Below, piece after piece: positions 13,829 through 20,784 of a stretch of DNA of 23,935 nucleotides; within the stretch, counting starts at the first letter, position 1, and each line of letters opens with the position of its first letter. This DNA comes from Clostridiaceae bacterium (GTDB taxonomy: Bacteria > Bacillota > Clostridia > Oscillospirales > Acutalibacteraceae): assembly GCA_904502175.1 (NCBI GenBank), contig CAJGDU010000004.1:1-23935 (forward strand). Direction: 5' to 3'. The notes below the pieces were generated by a model, which ran no database searches, was not told the origin of the DNA, and saw only the letters and a program-made list of their open reading frames with translations. The translations under genes were made by a program, and so were the position numbers.

Positions 13829-14797
13829 TTATTTTTTCTTTCTCTCAAAGAAGTCCAGGATGAAATCGTTGGCTTCGATGCTCTCCTCCCAGTACGGGTG
13901 GAGGACGTTGAAAACGTGGTGGAGTTCGTGTTCTTTGCCTTCGAAGCACCGGTACTCGTGCGCGAGCCCTTTGGCTTCCATAAACTCGTGGATGCCCTTC
14001 GTGGTCGAGTGGATGGGCACGTCGGTCTCCGTCGTGACGATGGCGACCTCGGGATAGTTCTCACCCATGTAGCCTTCGTAAGAGAGCATGTGTCTCTCTT
14101 CTTTGTCATAGAGACGGCCCGCCAGATTGCGGAACACCCGGCTGATGAGGTCACTCGCCTCAAAGGAACCTACCGGACAGGTGACGGCGACGGCGCGGAT
14201 GTCGGGGCCAGCCGGTTTGATGTCCATCATCTTCTGCAGTTCCTTCTGTGTGCGCAGGCCGGCGTACAGGAGGCACATGTGTCCGCCGGAGGAGTCGCCG
14301 GTCATGAACACGTTGTCCGTGTCGAAGCCGTACTTCTTCGCGTTCTCGCCGATCCAGGCAAAAGCCCGGTTCAGGTCTTCCATGTCCCCGTAGAGGTTGG
14401 CTTCCGGCTGCAGGGTATAGTTCACGTTGACGACCTTGAAACCCTTGGAGGCCATGTACTGGCACTGGGGCCGGTTGCACTCCTTGTTGTTGGTGAGGTA
14501 CGCGCCGCCGTGCACGCAGACGATGACCGGCAGTTTTTCCAGTCTCTTCCCTTCGAGCGGCGTGGGCGATTCGATATCCAGGAGATGGCTTCTCCCTTTG
14601 CCGACGGCCGCTTTCTTCGGATGGTACTTCTTCGGCACCTTCTGTTTTTTGGTATAGGGCAGGTCGGACAGCTCATAGATGCCCGGCACGTCTTCCTTTT
14701 TGTCGAAGGCGTCCTTGTTCAGGTAATACTGCCCGATGCGCAACGGTTGGGCGTTCAGCCAGCTGAATGCCACAAACAGGCGTTTCTTTTTCGGCAT
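13829..14797 (-). CDS. Alpha/beta hydrolase, hormone-sensitive-lipase-like esterase
   Basis: This 322-residue predicted esterase has HGGAY (96-100) as oxyanion motif and a nucleophile elbow GDSSGG with Ser169. Asp259 (TTETD) is the likely acid, and His293 or His294 in GKEHELHHVF is the likely base. Compared with the paralogue at 10147-11055 it has a longer basic N-terminus (about 1-85) with no clear signal peptide. I chose ATG 14797 because AAAGGGAG lies a few bases before it; an in-frame ATG ten codons upstream sits at the promoter and has no ribosome site. It has its own terminator. Its promoter core (TTTTGTTATAATGGAAGCAG) is almost the same as that of the paralogue, so promoter and gene may have been duplicated together. 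Confidence 0.87.
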   Translation of the reverse strand: MPKKKRLFVAFSWLNAQPLRIGQYYLNKDAFDKKEDVPGIYELSDLPYTKKQKVPKKYHPKKAAVGKGRSHLLDIESPTPLEGKRLEKLPVIVCVHGGAYLTNNKECNRPQCQYMASKGFKVVNVNYTLQPEANLYGDMEDLNRAFAWIGENAKKYGFDTDNVFMTGDSSGGHMCLLYAGLRTQKELQKMMDIKPAGPDIRAVAVTCPVGSFEASDLISRVFRNLAGRLYDKEERHMLSYEGYMGENYPEVAIVTTETDVPIHSTTKGIHEFMEAKGLAHEYRCFEGKEHELHHVFNVLHPYWEESIEANDFILDFFERKKK

Positions 14798-14825
14798 AGT
14801 CGCACTCCCTTTCTTTTCTGCTTCC

Positions 14826-14834
14826 ATTATAACA
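14826..14834 (-). promoter_or_regulatory. Extended -10 promoter of the second esterase gene
   Basis: On the minus strand TGTTATAAT is a perfect -10 with an upstream TGn, 29 bases before the ATG at 14797. The best -35 (TTGCCG, 16 bases upstream) lies in the loop of the preceding terminator hairpin, so the two elements are nested. Confidence 0.6.
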
Positions 14835-14836
14835 AA

Positions 14837-14865
14837 ATGCCTGACCGCGGCAAGCGGTCAGGCAT
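14837..14865 (-). terminator. Rho-independent terminator of the serine hydrolase gene
   Basis: ATGCCTGACCGC and GCGGTCAGGCAT form a 12-bp perfect stem with a 5-base loop, followed on the minus strand by TTTGTT. It overlaps the promoter of the next gene. Confidence 0.8.
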
Positions 14866-14871
14866 TCATTT

Positions 14872-15792
14872 TTACTTTTGCGTCAGACCGTTCTTCTTCA
14901 GGAAGCCGTCAATGTCCTTCTTGTACTGGATGGGATGCAGGAAGAACGATGCGGAGTGCGGTGCCAGGGTGTACTTGTGCATCTCCTTTTTGCCCCGCTT
15001 GGCTTCATAAATGCGGTCGGCGTTTTCCACGACGATGTACGCGTCCGGAATGCTGTGCAGGATCATCATGGGAACATCCGGGTCGAGCTTCTTCACGGAC
15101 TCGATGGGCACGACGTCGTCATAGGACACATCGCCCACCTTCGCGTACTTGAGCGCTTTCTTGTAAAACGCCTCCCACTCGACGAAGCCGAGGAAACGGT
15201 CGTGGATGTTGTGGATGGTATCCTGAAGGCTTGCGTAGCCGCAGTCCTCGATGATGAAGCCGAGGTTCGGGTCCTGCGAGCAGTAGGTCATGATGGTGGC
15301 CGAGCCCATAGACTGGCCGTACAGGCCGAGGACGACATCATCTCCGTACTCTTTGCGGATCCACTTGCAGACTTCCGCCACGTCCTTCGCCTCGTTGTAC
15401 CCCATGGTGTTGATGCCCACGCCCTCGGACAGGCCGGCAGTGCGCAGGTCCACCGTCACGCAGTCGTAGCCGTGGGGCAGGAAGAAGGGCAGGTTGAACC
15501 ACATCATAGCCTGCTGGACCTGGAAGCCGTGGACCAGAAGGATGACATGGTTTTTGCCGTTCCAGTTGCATCCCCTGACCGCGTGGAAGCGGGTGACGTT
15601 CAGCTTGAGGCCGTCGAAGGACGGAAGCGTGATAACGTCCACGTTATAGCGTTTCCGCACAAAGTCCGCCAGCACCGGGGTCTTCTTGACCGCCGCCACC
15701 AGAGGCCGGGGCACGTTCTGGAAGTTCTTCGTGGTGAAGGCCGCCACGCCGCGGGCGACGACGTCGGCAACGAGTTTGTCTTTCGCGCTCAT
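14872..15792 (-). CDS. Serine alpha/beta hydrolase (Hydrolase_4/YqkD-like)
   Basis: This 306-residue alpha/beta hydrolase has an HGF oxyanion motif (88-90, LLVHGFQ) and the nucleophile elbow GQSMG with Ser161. Asp250 (HSIPD) and His279 (APHSAS) are the likely remaining triad members. The pattern YDCVTVDLRTAGLSEG (109-124) and the short cap region fit the serine aminopeptidase/YqkD group of peptidase- or esterase-like proteins. The start is hydrophobic in part (VVARGVAAF) but does not look like a signal peptide. GGGAGGAG precedes the ATG at 15792. The gene has its own promoter, whose -35 lies in the tail of the upstream terminator, and its own terminator. Family is likely; substrate unknown. 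Confidence 0.83.
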   Translation of the reverse strand: MSAKDKLVADVVARGVAAFTTKNFQNVPRPLVAAVKKTPVLADFVRKRYNVDVITLPSFDGLKLNVTRFHAVRGCNWNGKNHVILLVHGFQVQQAMMWFNLPFFLPHGYDCVTVDLRTAGLSEGVGINTMGYNEAKDVAEVCKWIRKEYGDDVVLGLYGQSMGSATIMTYCSQDPNLGFIIEDCGYASLQDTIHNIHDRFLGFVEWEAFYKKALKYAKVGDVSYDDVVPIESVKKLDPDVPMMILHSIPDAYIVVENADRIYEAKRGKKEMHKYTLAPHSASFFLHPIQYKKDIDGFLKKNGLTQK

Positions 15793-15830
15793 TTCAGTTC
15801 TCCTCCCGAGAGTAAAGATATGTCTTTTCT

Positions 15831-15859
15831 ATCTTATCCCTTTTTGCTCCGGGTGACAA
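15831..15859 (-). promoter_or_regulatory. Promoter of the serine hydrolase gene
   Basis: On the minus strand TTGTCA (-35) and TAAGAT (-10) are 17 bases apart, about 40 bases before the ATG at 15792. The -35 is inside the T-rich tail of the lysoplasmalogenase terminator. Confidence 0.55.
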
Positions 15860-15891
15860 GAAAAGACTGCCCCTCCGGAGGAGAGGCAGTC
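15857..15891 (-). terminator. Rho-independent terminator of the lysoplasmalogenase gene
   Basis: GACTGCC and GGCAGTC form the outer stem around an inner CCTCC/GGAGG pairing, followed on the minus strand by TTTTCTTG. It lies about 20 bases past the stop codon at 15910. Confidence 0.8.
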
Positions 15892-15909
15892 CTGTGTTTT
15901 GTGGGCGAT

Positions 15910-16626
15910 TCACTGAATGAACAGAATGCTCGCGGCAATGATGAACTGGGCAATGTAGTAGGTGGCATGGTTCGTGATGACGTCCACCGGACGGTCCTTG
16001 CCGGTACTGAAGTACGTGCCGGAGAGGATGAGGTCCGAGATGGCGAAGAACACGCCGCCGATGAACATGAGGTTCAGGTTCCACTGCGTGAAGTCGTTCA
16101 TGAGGGCAAAGGAGCCCGCGAGGAGCGTCATGCCGAAGAGGATGGCGCCGTAAATGCCGGTAATGGCCTTGAACTTGCCGTACTCCATTTTCATGACCGG
16201 GCCGAGCGCGATGTTGCCGGCGCCGACGGCACAGGCGATGACCAGCGGCAGGATGATGTACCAGGGTCTGGACCAGTCGCCGTACTGCCAGATGAGGCCG
16301 ATGATGAAGAGGATGTGGCCCGCGGCAAAGGCGTAGAAGCCGGCAAAGGTGTAGATGTCATTTTCTTTCGGATAGACGAACTTGAGGTCCAGCCAGATGT
16401 CTCCGAGCAGGCCGCAGAGCAGGCCGATGAGGAGGAACGGGGCGAACTTCTCGTGGACGGTCCCGTCCGGCAGATGACACCAGGCAGCGGCGGCCACGGA
16501 CATGAACAGGACCGAGACGGACGATTTGATCATGGCAGCTTTGGTGGACTTCTCTTTGACTCGCTCAGAGAGGAACCAGCAGAGGTCTAATGCGCCAAGG
16601 ACCAGCAGGATGATAACGAGTGCCAT
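15910..16626 (-). CDS. Lysoplasmalogenase (YhhN/TMEM86 family)
   Basis: This integral membrane enzyme cleaves the vinyl-ether bond of lysoplasmalogens, giving a fatty aldehyde and a glycerophospho-head group. The 238 residues form about eight transmembrane helices, as usual for the family. Family-typical residues are Lys34, the GLLGD motif with Asp76 (72-76), FAAGH (100-104), GGVFFAISD with Asp198 (190-198) and TYYIAQ (222-227). AGAAGGGAAA precedes the ATG at 16626. Its presence suggests that the host makes or meets plasmalogens, which are common in anaerobic bacteria. It lies among ester hydrolases, and its own terminator makes it monocistronic. I could not define its promoter; a hairpin lies about 80 bases upstream. 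Confidence 0.85.
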   Translation of the reverse strand: MALVIILLVLGALDLCWFLSERVKEKSTKAAMIKSSVSVLFMSVAAAAWCHLPDGTVHEKFAPFLLIGLLCGLLGDIWLDLKFVYPKENDIYTFAGFYAFAAGHILFIIGLIWQYGDWSRPWYIILPLVIACAVGAGNIALGPVMKMEYGKFKAITGIYGAILFGMTLLAGSFALMNDFTQWNLNLMFIGGVFFAISDLILSGTYFSTGKDRPVDVITNHATYYIAQFIIAASILFIQ

Positions 16627-16700
16627 AGTTTCCCTTCTTTCATAATTCAGTCATTTCGTTCGGATATTTTCTTTCTTGCAAACAACTTCCATCCCCATCA

Positions 16701-16738
16701 TAAAGAAAACACCTGTCCCTTTTCAAGAGACAGGTGTT
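16701..16738 (-). terminator. Terminator-like hairpin with no visible upstream gene
   Basis: AACACCTGTC and GACAGGTGTT form a 10-bp perfect stem with an 11-base loop. On the minus strand it is followed by TTTCTTTA, so it is oriented to stop minus-strand transcription. No minus-strand gene lies upstream of it, only the promoter area of the plus-strand lipase gene. Confidence 0.6.
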
Positions 16739-16784
16739 AAAAAAATCGTCCCGGAAACGGTTCTTTCGTCACTTATCCCGTCAC

Positions 16785-16803
16785 TTTTGTTAAGGAAACA
16801 AAA
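16785..16803. promoter_or_regulatory. Inverted repeat upstream of the secreted lipase gene
   Basis: TTTTGTT and AACAAAA are perfect 7-bp arms around AAGGA, about 25 bases before the TATACT -10. Just upstream the octamer CGTCACTT occurs twice (16767 and 16779), 12 bases apart. The arrangement suggests a regulator site near the missing -35. Confidence 0.4.
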
Positions 16804-16827
16804 CCCCACCGGTTTCCCGGTCGGACG

Positions 16828-16833
16828 TATACT
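16828..16833 (+). promoter_or_regulatory. -10 element of the secreted lipase gene
   Basis: TATACT lies 41 bases before the ATG at 16875. No -35-like hexamer is found 16-18 bases upstream (the sequence there is C-rich), so the promoter may depend on an activator. Confidence 0.4.
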
Positions 16834-16874
16834 GAAGGTGTCAGAAGATGCATCGAAGAAAAGGAGGCAACCTT

Positions 16875-17681
16875 ATGAAACGTACCGGAAAAGCTTTCCT
16901 GGCACTGTTCTTCACCCTCATCCTCGCGGTCACCTGCGTGGCCGGGACGAGCGCTTTTGCCAGGACCGAACTCACCTACACCCGCGCGAACCAGATGGCC
17001 CGGTTCACCGAAGAGGGCTACAACAACACCATCTTCGGGCCCATCACCATCACCGAAGCCTGTTTCAAAAAGAACACCAGCGACAAGGGCAAAGCGGTGT
17101 ATGTCGTCACCCTCGCCGGCCTCGACGTGTTCAACACCATCCAGGGCGGCTACAACGGCTTCCTGGACACCCAGCTCGCCGGACAGGACCTGCCGGGTCT
17201 TTACCTGTACCGCATTGAAGAGGTCATGAAGAAGCAGATCCCGAAGGGCGCGAACGTCATGTTCTACGGCCACAGCCTCGGCGGCATGGTCGCCCAGCAG
17301 CTCATCGCCAAAAAGAGCATCAAGGACCGTTACAAGGTTCTCTACACCGTCTGCTTCGCCTCCCCCATCATCGGCGGCACGAAGGACCGGGAGGGCACCG
17401 TGGTCCGCTTCATCGACGAAAGCGACATGGTCCCGAACTCCTCGGAGGAGTCCCGTCTCGAGGCACAGGGCAAATTCAAGAACGGCGACGTGGTCATCCG
17501 CGAAGACGGCAACTGGGGTCTGGACGCCCTGAACGCCCACAACCAGAGCTACGCCCTCGACACCTTCAAAGACTACGATGTCATCGGCCAGAAAAAGGGC
17601 AAAGCCTCCCTCACACTGGACCTCGACACCCGGGTCTTCTATAAAGCCCAGCTCCTGAAGCTCGGCAGAGGCAACGACTGA
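16875..17681 (+). CDS. Secreted lipase-like protein (class 3 lipase fold)
   Basis: The 268-residue preprotein starts with a classical signal peptide: basic MKRTGK, a hydrophobic core (7-23) and an AFA cleavage site after residue 29. The mature protein is therefore exported. The nucleophile elbow GHSLGG has Ser134. Asp184 (DESDMVPN) and His222 (NAHNQSY) sit at the spacing of the class-3 lipase triad, and strand YVVTLAGLD (76-84) resembles the strand leading to the oxyanion loop. AAGGAGG lies before the ATG at 16875; an upstream in-frame ATG at 16848 precedes that ribosome site and is rejected. It is the only exported hydrolase of the group. The gene is monocistronic and ends at a bidirectional terminator. 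Whether it acts on lipids or other esters is not readable. Confidence 0.83.
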   Translation: MKRTGKAFLALFFTLILAVTCVAGTSAFARTELTYTRANQMARFTEEGYNNTIFGPITITEACFKKNTSDKGKAVYVVTLAGLDVFNTIQGGYNGFLDTQLAGQDLPGLYLYRIEEVMKKQIPKGANVMFYGHSLGGMVAQQLIAKKSIKDRYKVLYTVCFASPIIGGTKDREGTVVRFIDESDMVPNSSEESRLEAQGKFKNGDVVIREDGNWGLDALNAHNQSYALDTFKDYDVIGQKKGKASLTLDLDTRVFYKAQLLKLGRGND

Positions 17682-17692
17682 GCACAAACGAA

Positions 17693-17720
17693 AAACCCCG
17701 GCAAACAGCCGGGGTTTCTT
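17693..17720. terminator. Bidirectional rho-independent terminator
   Basis: AAACCCCGGC and GCCGGGGTTT form a 10-bp perfect stem with a 5-base loop, with T-rich sequence on the plus side and A-rich on the other. It ends the lipase gene and the convergent transporter gene. Confidence 0.9.
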
Positions 17721-18632
17721 TTATGCTTTTTTCTTCAGGCTTCCGACGTTCAAAAGGATGATGGCGGTGATGACGAGGGCAATGCCGATGTAGCCGTAGA
17801 CGTCCGGCAGCTCATGGAAGAAGAGGGCTCCGAGGACCGTCGCAGTCACGGGCTCAATGGAGGCCATGATGGAGGCCCGGCCGGGGGTGGAGCGCTTCAG
17901 GCCGTTCGTGTAAAGGGCGTACGGCAGCAGGGACACCATGAAGGACATGAGGACGAGCATGCCGTAGAACTGGAGCGGTCCGGCTTCGCGCGCCGCCGAC
18001 GCGATGGCGGACGGGTGCACGAAGAACGCTGCCGTGACCGTGGCGAACAGGAACGCGTAGACCATGAGGGTCAGCGGCTTGTAGCCGCGGTTCATGGCCA
18101 GCTGACTGAAGATGCTGTAAAGCGCGTAACCCAGCGCCGAGAGCAGGCCGGTCACAACGGCCCGGAAGGGCAGCGGCGACGCGCTGCCGATGAACCCGGA
18201 CACAAAGAAGCACCCGGCAAAGGCCAGCACACAGGCCACGACTTTCTGCTTCGTCACGTCCTCTTTGAAGAGGATGGCGGACATGATCATGACCAGAGTG
18301 GGCGCCAGGTACAGAAGGATGGCCGCCGTGGACATGGAGGCCGCCTGGATGGTGGAAAAGTAGCACCACGTGAAGAACGTGAGGCTGATGACGCCGAGCC
18401 CGAAGAAGACCCAGAGGTCTTTGAGCTTCACTTTCAGGGCGTCGCGGTCGAAGAGGGCGGTGAACAGGACCAGCGCGGCGCCGGCGATGCACACCTTGAA
18501 GAAGGTGAGGTGCATGGTGCTGAACCCGAACCGGTCAAAGTAGCGGACGAACAGTCCGCTGGTGCCCCAGGAGATGCCGGCGAGGAGGACCAGAACGGTC
18601 CCCAGCAGAGAGGTTTTCGTCTGATCAGTCAT
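17721..18632 (-). CDS. EamA/DMT-family transporter
   Basis: This 303-residue membrane protein has two EamA repeats of about five helices each, the usual drug/metabolite exporter layout. The first repeat opens with GTVLVLLAGISWGTSGLF (11-28). The second ends with the typical PVTATVLGALFFHE block before the last helix pair. The C-terminus is a short lysine tail. I chose ATG 18632, which has GGAGG upstream inside the racemase gene; the frame is open further upstream but only within that gene. The start overlaps the racemase stop by 8 bases, so the two are translationally coupled. Export of an amino acid related to the racemase product is possible but only an inference from this coupling. Confidence 0.88.
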   Translation of the reverse strand: MTDQTKTSLLGTVLVLLAGISWGTSGLFVRYFDRFGFSTMHLTFFKVCIAGAALVLFTALFDRDALKVKLKDLWVFFGLGVISLTFFTWCYFSTIQAASMSTAAILLYLAPTLVMIMSAILFKEDVTKQKVVACVLAFAGCFFVSGFIGSASPLPFRAVVTGLLSALGYALYSIFSQLAMNRGYKPLTLMVYAFLFATVTAAFFVHPSAIASAAREAGPLQFYGMLVLMSFMVSLLPYALYTNGLKRSTPGRASIMASIEPVTATVLGALFFHELPDVYGYIGIALVITAIILLNVGSLKKKA

Positions 18633-19857
18633 CGGCGCCTCCGAAGTAGACCCGCGGCACGCGCTTGTTGATGTCACAGGCGAATTCGTAGTTGAAACGA
18701 CCGGAGAGGTCGGAGAGTTCTTCCATGGTAATAGTATCGGAGACCGGTTCAACGTCGTCGAAGCCGCGGTCTGGCGCCGGCCAGGACTGCGAGCCTAACA
18801 GGACGACTTCATCGCCGATGGAGACCGGGAAGTCTTCCGCCGCCAACAGCGCGTCTGTGATGTCGGTCACGTCCACCATGAACTGGTCCATGCAGACCCG
18901 TCCGATGATGGGGGCGCGGCGGCCGGCAATAAGCACTTCGCCCCTGTTGGAGAGCGAGCGCGGGTAGCCGTCACCGTAGCCGACCGGAATGGTGGCAATA
19001 ACGGTGCGCTCTTTCGTGGTCACATACGTAGAGCCGTAGCCCACCGGGAACCCGGGACCCACTTCTTTGACGTTGGAGACGTGCGACACGAGGCTCATGC
19101 CGGGGCGCAGGTCTATTTTTTCTTTCTGCACTTCGTCAGACGGCCACAGGCCGTAGACAGTGATGCCCACCCGGACCATGTCGAAGAAGTCGTCGTCCTT
19201 CTCCATGCCGGCGGCGGAGTTGCACATGTGGCGGATGCCGAGGTCCAGCCCCCGGGCCTCCAGGTCAGAGACGAAGCTCTTGAACAGGGCAATCTGCTCG
19301 TTCATGAAGGTCTTGTCCGCCCAGTCCGCTTTGGCGAAGTGCGTGAAGATGCCGTCGACGGAAAGGTGCGGCAGCTGGTACAGGTTCTCAATGGTGTTCA
19401 CGACCTCTCGGCGCTGTTCCGAACCCTCTTCCCCCGGCAGGAATCCGATGCGACCCATGCCGGTGTCCACCTTCAGGTGGATGTGTGCGGTGAGGTCCAT
19501 GGAACCCGCGACAATAGAGGCCAGGACCGCGTGTCCCTCGTTGAAGACCGCCAGGGTCAGGTCGTTGCGGATGGCGAGCGGGAGCACATCTTCAAAGACA
19601 TAGCCGAGGATGAGGATGGGCTCTGTCACGCCGTTTTCCCGCAGCTCGACGCCCTCTTCCACCGTGGCGACCGCGAACGCGTCCACGCCGATGCCCTCGA
19701 GCGCTTTCGCCACGCGCACGGCACCGTGACCGTAGGCGTCAGTCTTGATGACCGCCATGGTCTTCGTGTTGGGACCGGTGTGGTCCATATACCACTGCAC
19801 GTTGTGGCAGATGTTGTCGAGGTGGATGCCCGCGTATACGCGCTGAGGAAGTTGCAT
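18625..19857 (-). CDS. alr: Alanine racemase
   Basis: This PLP enzyme interconverts L- and D-alanine and supplies D-alanine for peptidoglycan. The PLP lysine is Lys38 in VIKTDAYGHGA, the catalytic tyrosine of the second domain is Tyr274 (PVGYGSTY), and CMDQFMVD matches the conserved MDQ block of the C-terminal domain. PVGYGDGYPR (291-300) is also typical. At 410 residues it is a little longer than the usual 360-390; the extra residues lie around SWPAPDRGFDD before the last conserved helix. An AAGGAG-type ribosome site precedes the ATG. It is divergent from trmO and is followed, with overlap, by the EamA transporter gene. All catalytic residues are present, so it should be active. Confidence 0.95.
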   Translation of the reverse strand: MQLPQRVYAGIHLDNICHNVQWYMDHTGPNTKTMAVIKTDAYGHGAVRVAKALEGIGVDAFAVATVEEGVELRENGVTEPILILGYVFEDVLPLAIRNDLTLAVFNEGHAVLASIVAGSMDLTAHIHLKVDTGMGRIGFLPGEEGSEQRREVVNTIENLYQLPHLSVDGIFTHFAKADWADKTFMNEQIALFKSFVSDLEARGLDLGIRHMCNSAAGMEKDDDFFDMVRVGITVYGLWPSDEVQKEKIDLRPGMSLVSHVSNVKEVGPGFPVGYGSTYVTTKERTVIATIPVGYGDGYPRSLSNRGEVLIAGRRAPIIGRVCMDQFMVDVTDITDALLAAEDFPVSIGDEVVLLGSQSWPAPDRGFDDVEPVSDTITMEELSDLSGRFNYEFACDINKRVPRVYFGGADD

Positions 19858-19926
19858 AGGAGCGTCTCCTTATATTAGAATAGTTCTTGAATATTGTATG
19901 CTTTCGAAGGAGGTTTCGCAAGCCTT

Positions 19927-20715
19927 ATGACCATCGAGCCCATTGCCCACATCCATACGAACCTCACCGGCAAGTTCGGTCTGCCCCGCCAGGCGGGCGT
20001 GGTCCCGGAGCTCACCGGCGTCCTCACCTTCACCCCGGAGTACCGCTGCGCGGACGCTCTTCGGGGCCTGGAGGGGTTCTCCCACATCTGGCTCATCTGG
20101 GGGTTCTCGGAGACTTCGAAGGAAGAACATCACGGCTTCTTTGGCGATGCGCCCTTCGCTCCCATGGTCCGTCCCCCGCGGCTGGGCGGCAACGAGTACA
20201 AGGGCGTCTTTGCCACCCGCTCTCCGTTCCGGCCGAACAGCCTCGCCATGTCTGTCGTCAAGCTGGAGCAGATCCTTCTCCCCGCCTCCATGATCGGCAC
20301 GGAGTTCGACTCGAAGTACAACCGGAACGCGGACCTCATCCGCTTCAAGAGCCAGCTTCCGGACGGTCCGCAGATCGTCATCTCCGGCGTGGACCTCATG
20401 GACGGAACGCCCATTTATGATATCAAGCCGTACATGCCCTACTCCGACTCTCTGCCCGACGCCTCCTCCGGCTTCGCGTTCGGCATGGCCGACCTGAAGC
20501 TGACCATGGCCAATGAAGACTTCTTCCACGAGCAGGCCCTGGCCGCCGGACTCGACGAAGAGATGGAGGCCGAACTCACCGGCATCCTCCGGAACGACCC
20601 GCGCCCGCAGTACCAGCGGGACCCGGAACGGGTCTACGGACTCATCTACGGCGGCCACAACGTCCGTTTCATCATCTCGGAAGACGATGAACTGACGCTG
20701 GTCGACATTGAATGA
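19927..20715 (+). CDS. trmO: tRNA (N6-threonylcarbamoyladenosine(37)-N6)-methyltransferase TrmO
   Basis: TrmO uses SAM to methylate t6A37 in certain tRNAs, giving m6t6A. The 262-residue protein has the TsaA/YaeB beta-barrel start (IEPIAHIHT), the family motif RSPFRPNS in the middle, and DGTPIYDIKPYMPYSD, one of its most conserved blocks. The C-terminal part (YGLIYGGHNVRFIISEDD) matches the smaller second domain. I chose the ATG at 19927. A strong GAAGGAGG lies about 13 bases upstream, a longer gap than usual; a TTG at 19894 lies before that site and is less likely. The gene is divergent from alr, with only about 70 bases between them, and ends at a long bidirectional hairpin. Confidence 0.92.
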   Translation: MTIEPIAHIHTNLTGKFGLPRQAGVVPELTGVLTFTPEYRCADALRGLEGFSHIWLIWGFSETSKEEHHGFFGDAPFAPMVRPPRLGGNEYKGVFATRSPFRPNSLAMSVVKLEQILLPASMIGTEFDSKYNRNADLIRFKSQLPDGPQIVISGVDLMDGTPIYDIKPYMPYSDSLPDASSGFAFGMADLKLTMANEDFFHEQALAAGLDEEMEAELTGILRNDPRPQYQRDPERVYGLIYGGHNVRFIISEDDELTLVDIE

Positions 20716-20717
20716 TA

Positions 20718-20757
20718 AAAAGCCAGATGCCGGCAATGCCGGCATCTGGCTTTTCTC
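20718..20757. terminator. Long bidirectional rho-independent terminator
   Basis: AAAAGCCAGATGCCGGC and GCCGGCATCTGGCTTTT form a 17-bp perfect stem with a 3-base loop. It lies between the convergent trmO and ArsR-type genes and has T-ends on both strands. Confidence 0.9.
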
Positions 20758-20784
20758 GATGTATGCTCATATTCAGAAGAAGGT

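Noticed and set aside
14878..16590. A plus-strand open frame of about 570 codons opposite the serine hydrolase and lysoplasmalogenase genes.
   Set aside because: It is low-complexity (Asp, Glu, Val, His, Arg), crosses two terminators and two promoters of the real genes, and shows no recognisable motif.
16848..16874. A longer N-terminus for the secreted lipase starting at ATG 16848.
   Set aside because: It would place the strong AAGGAGG site inside the gene and put a charged extension in front of a classical signal peptide.
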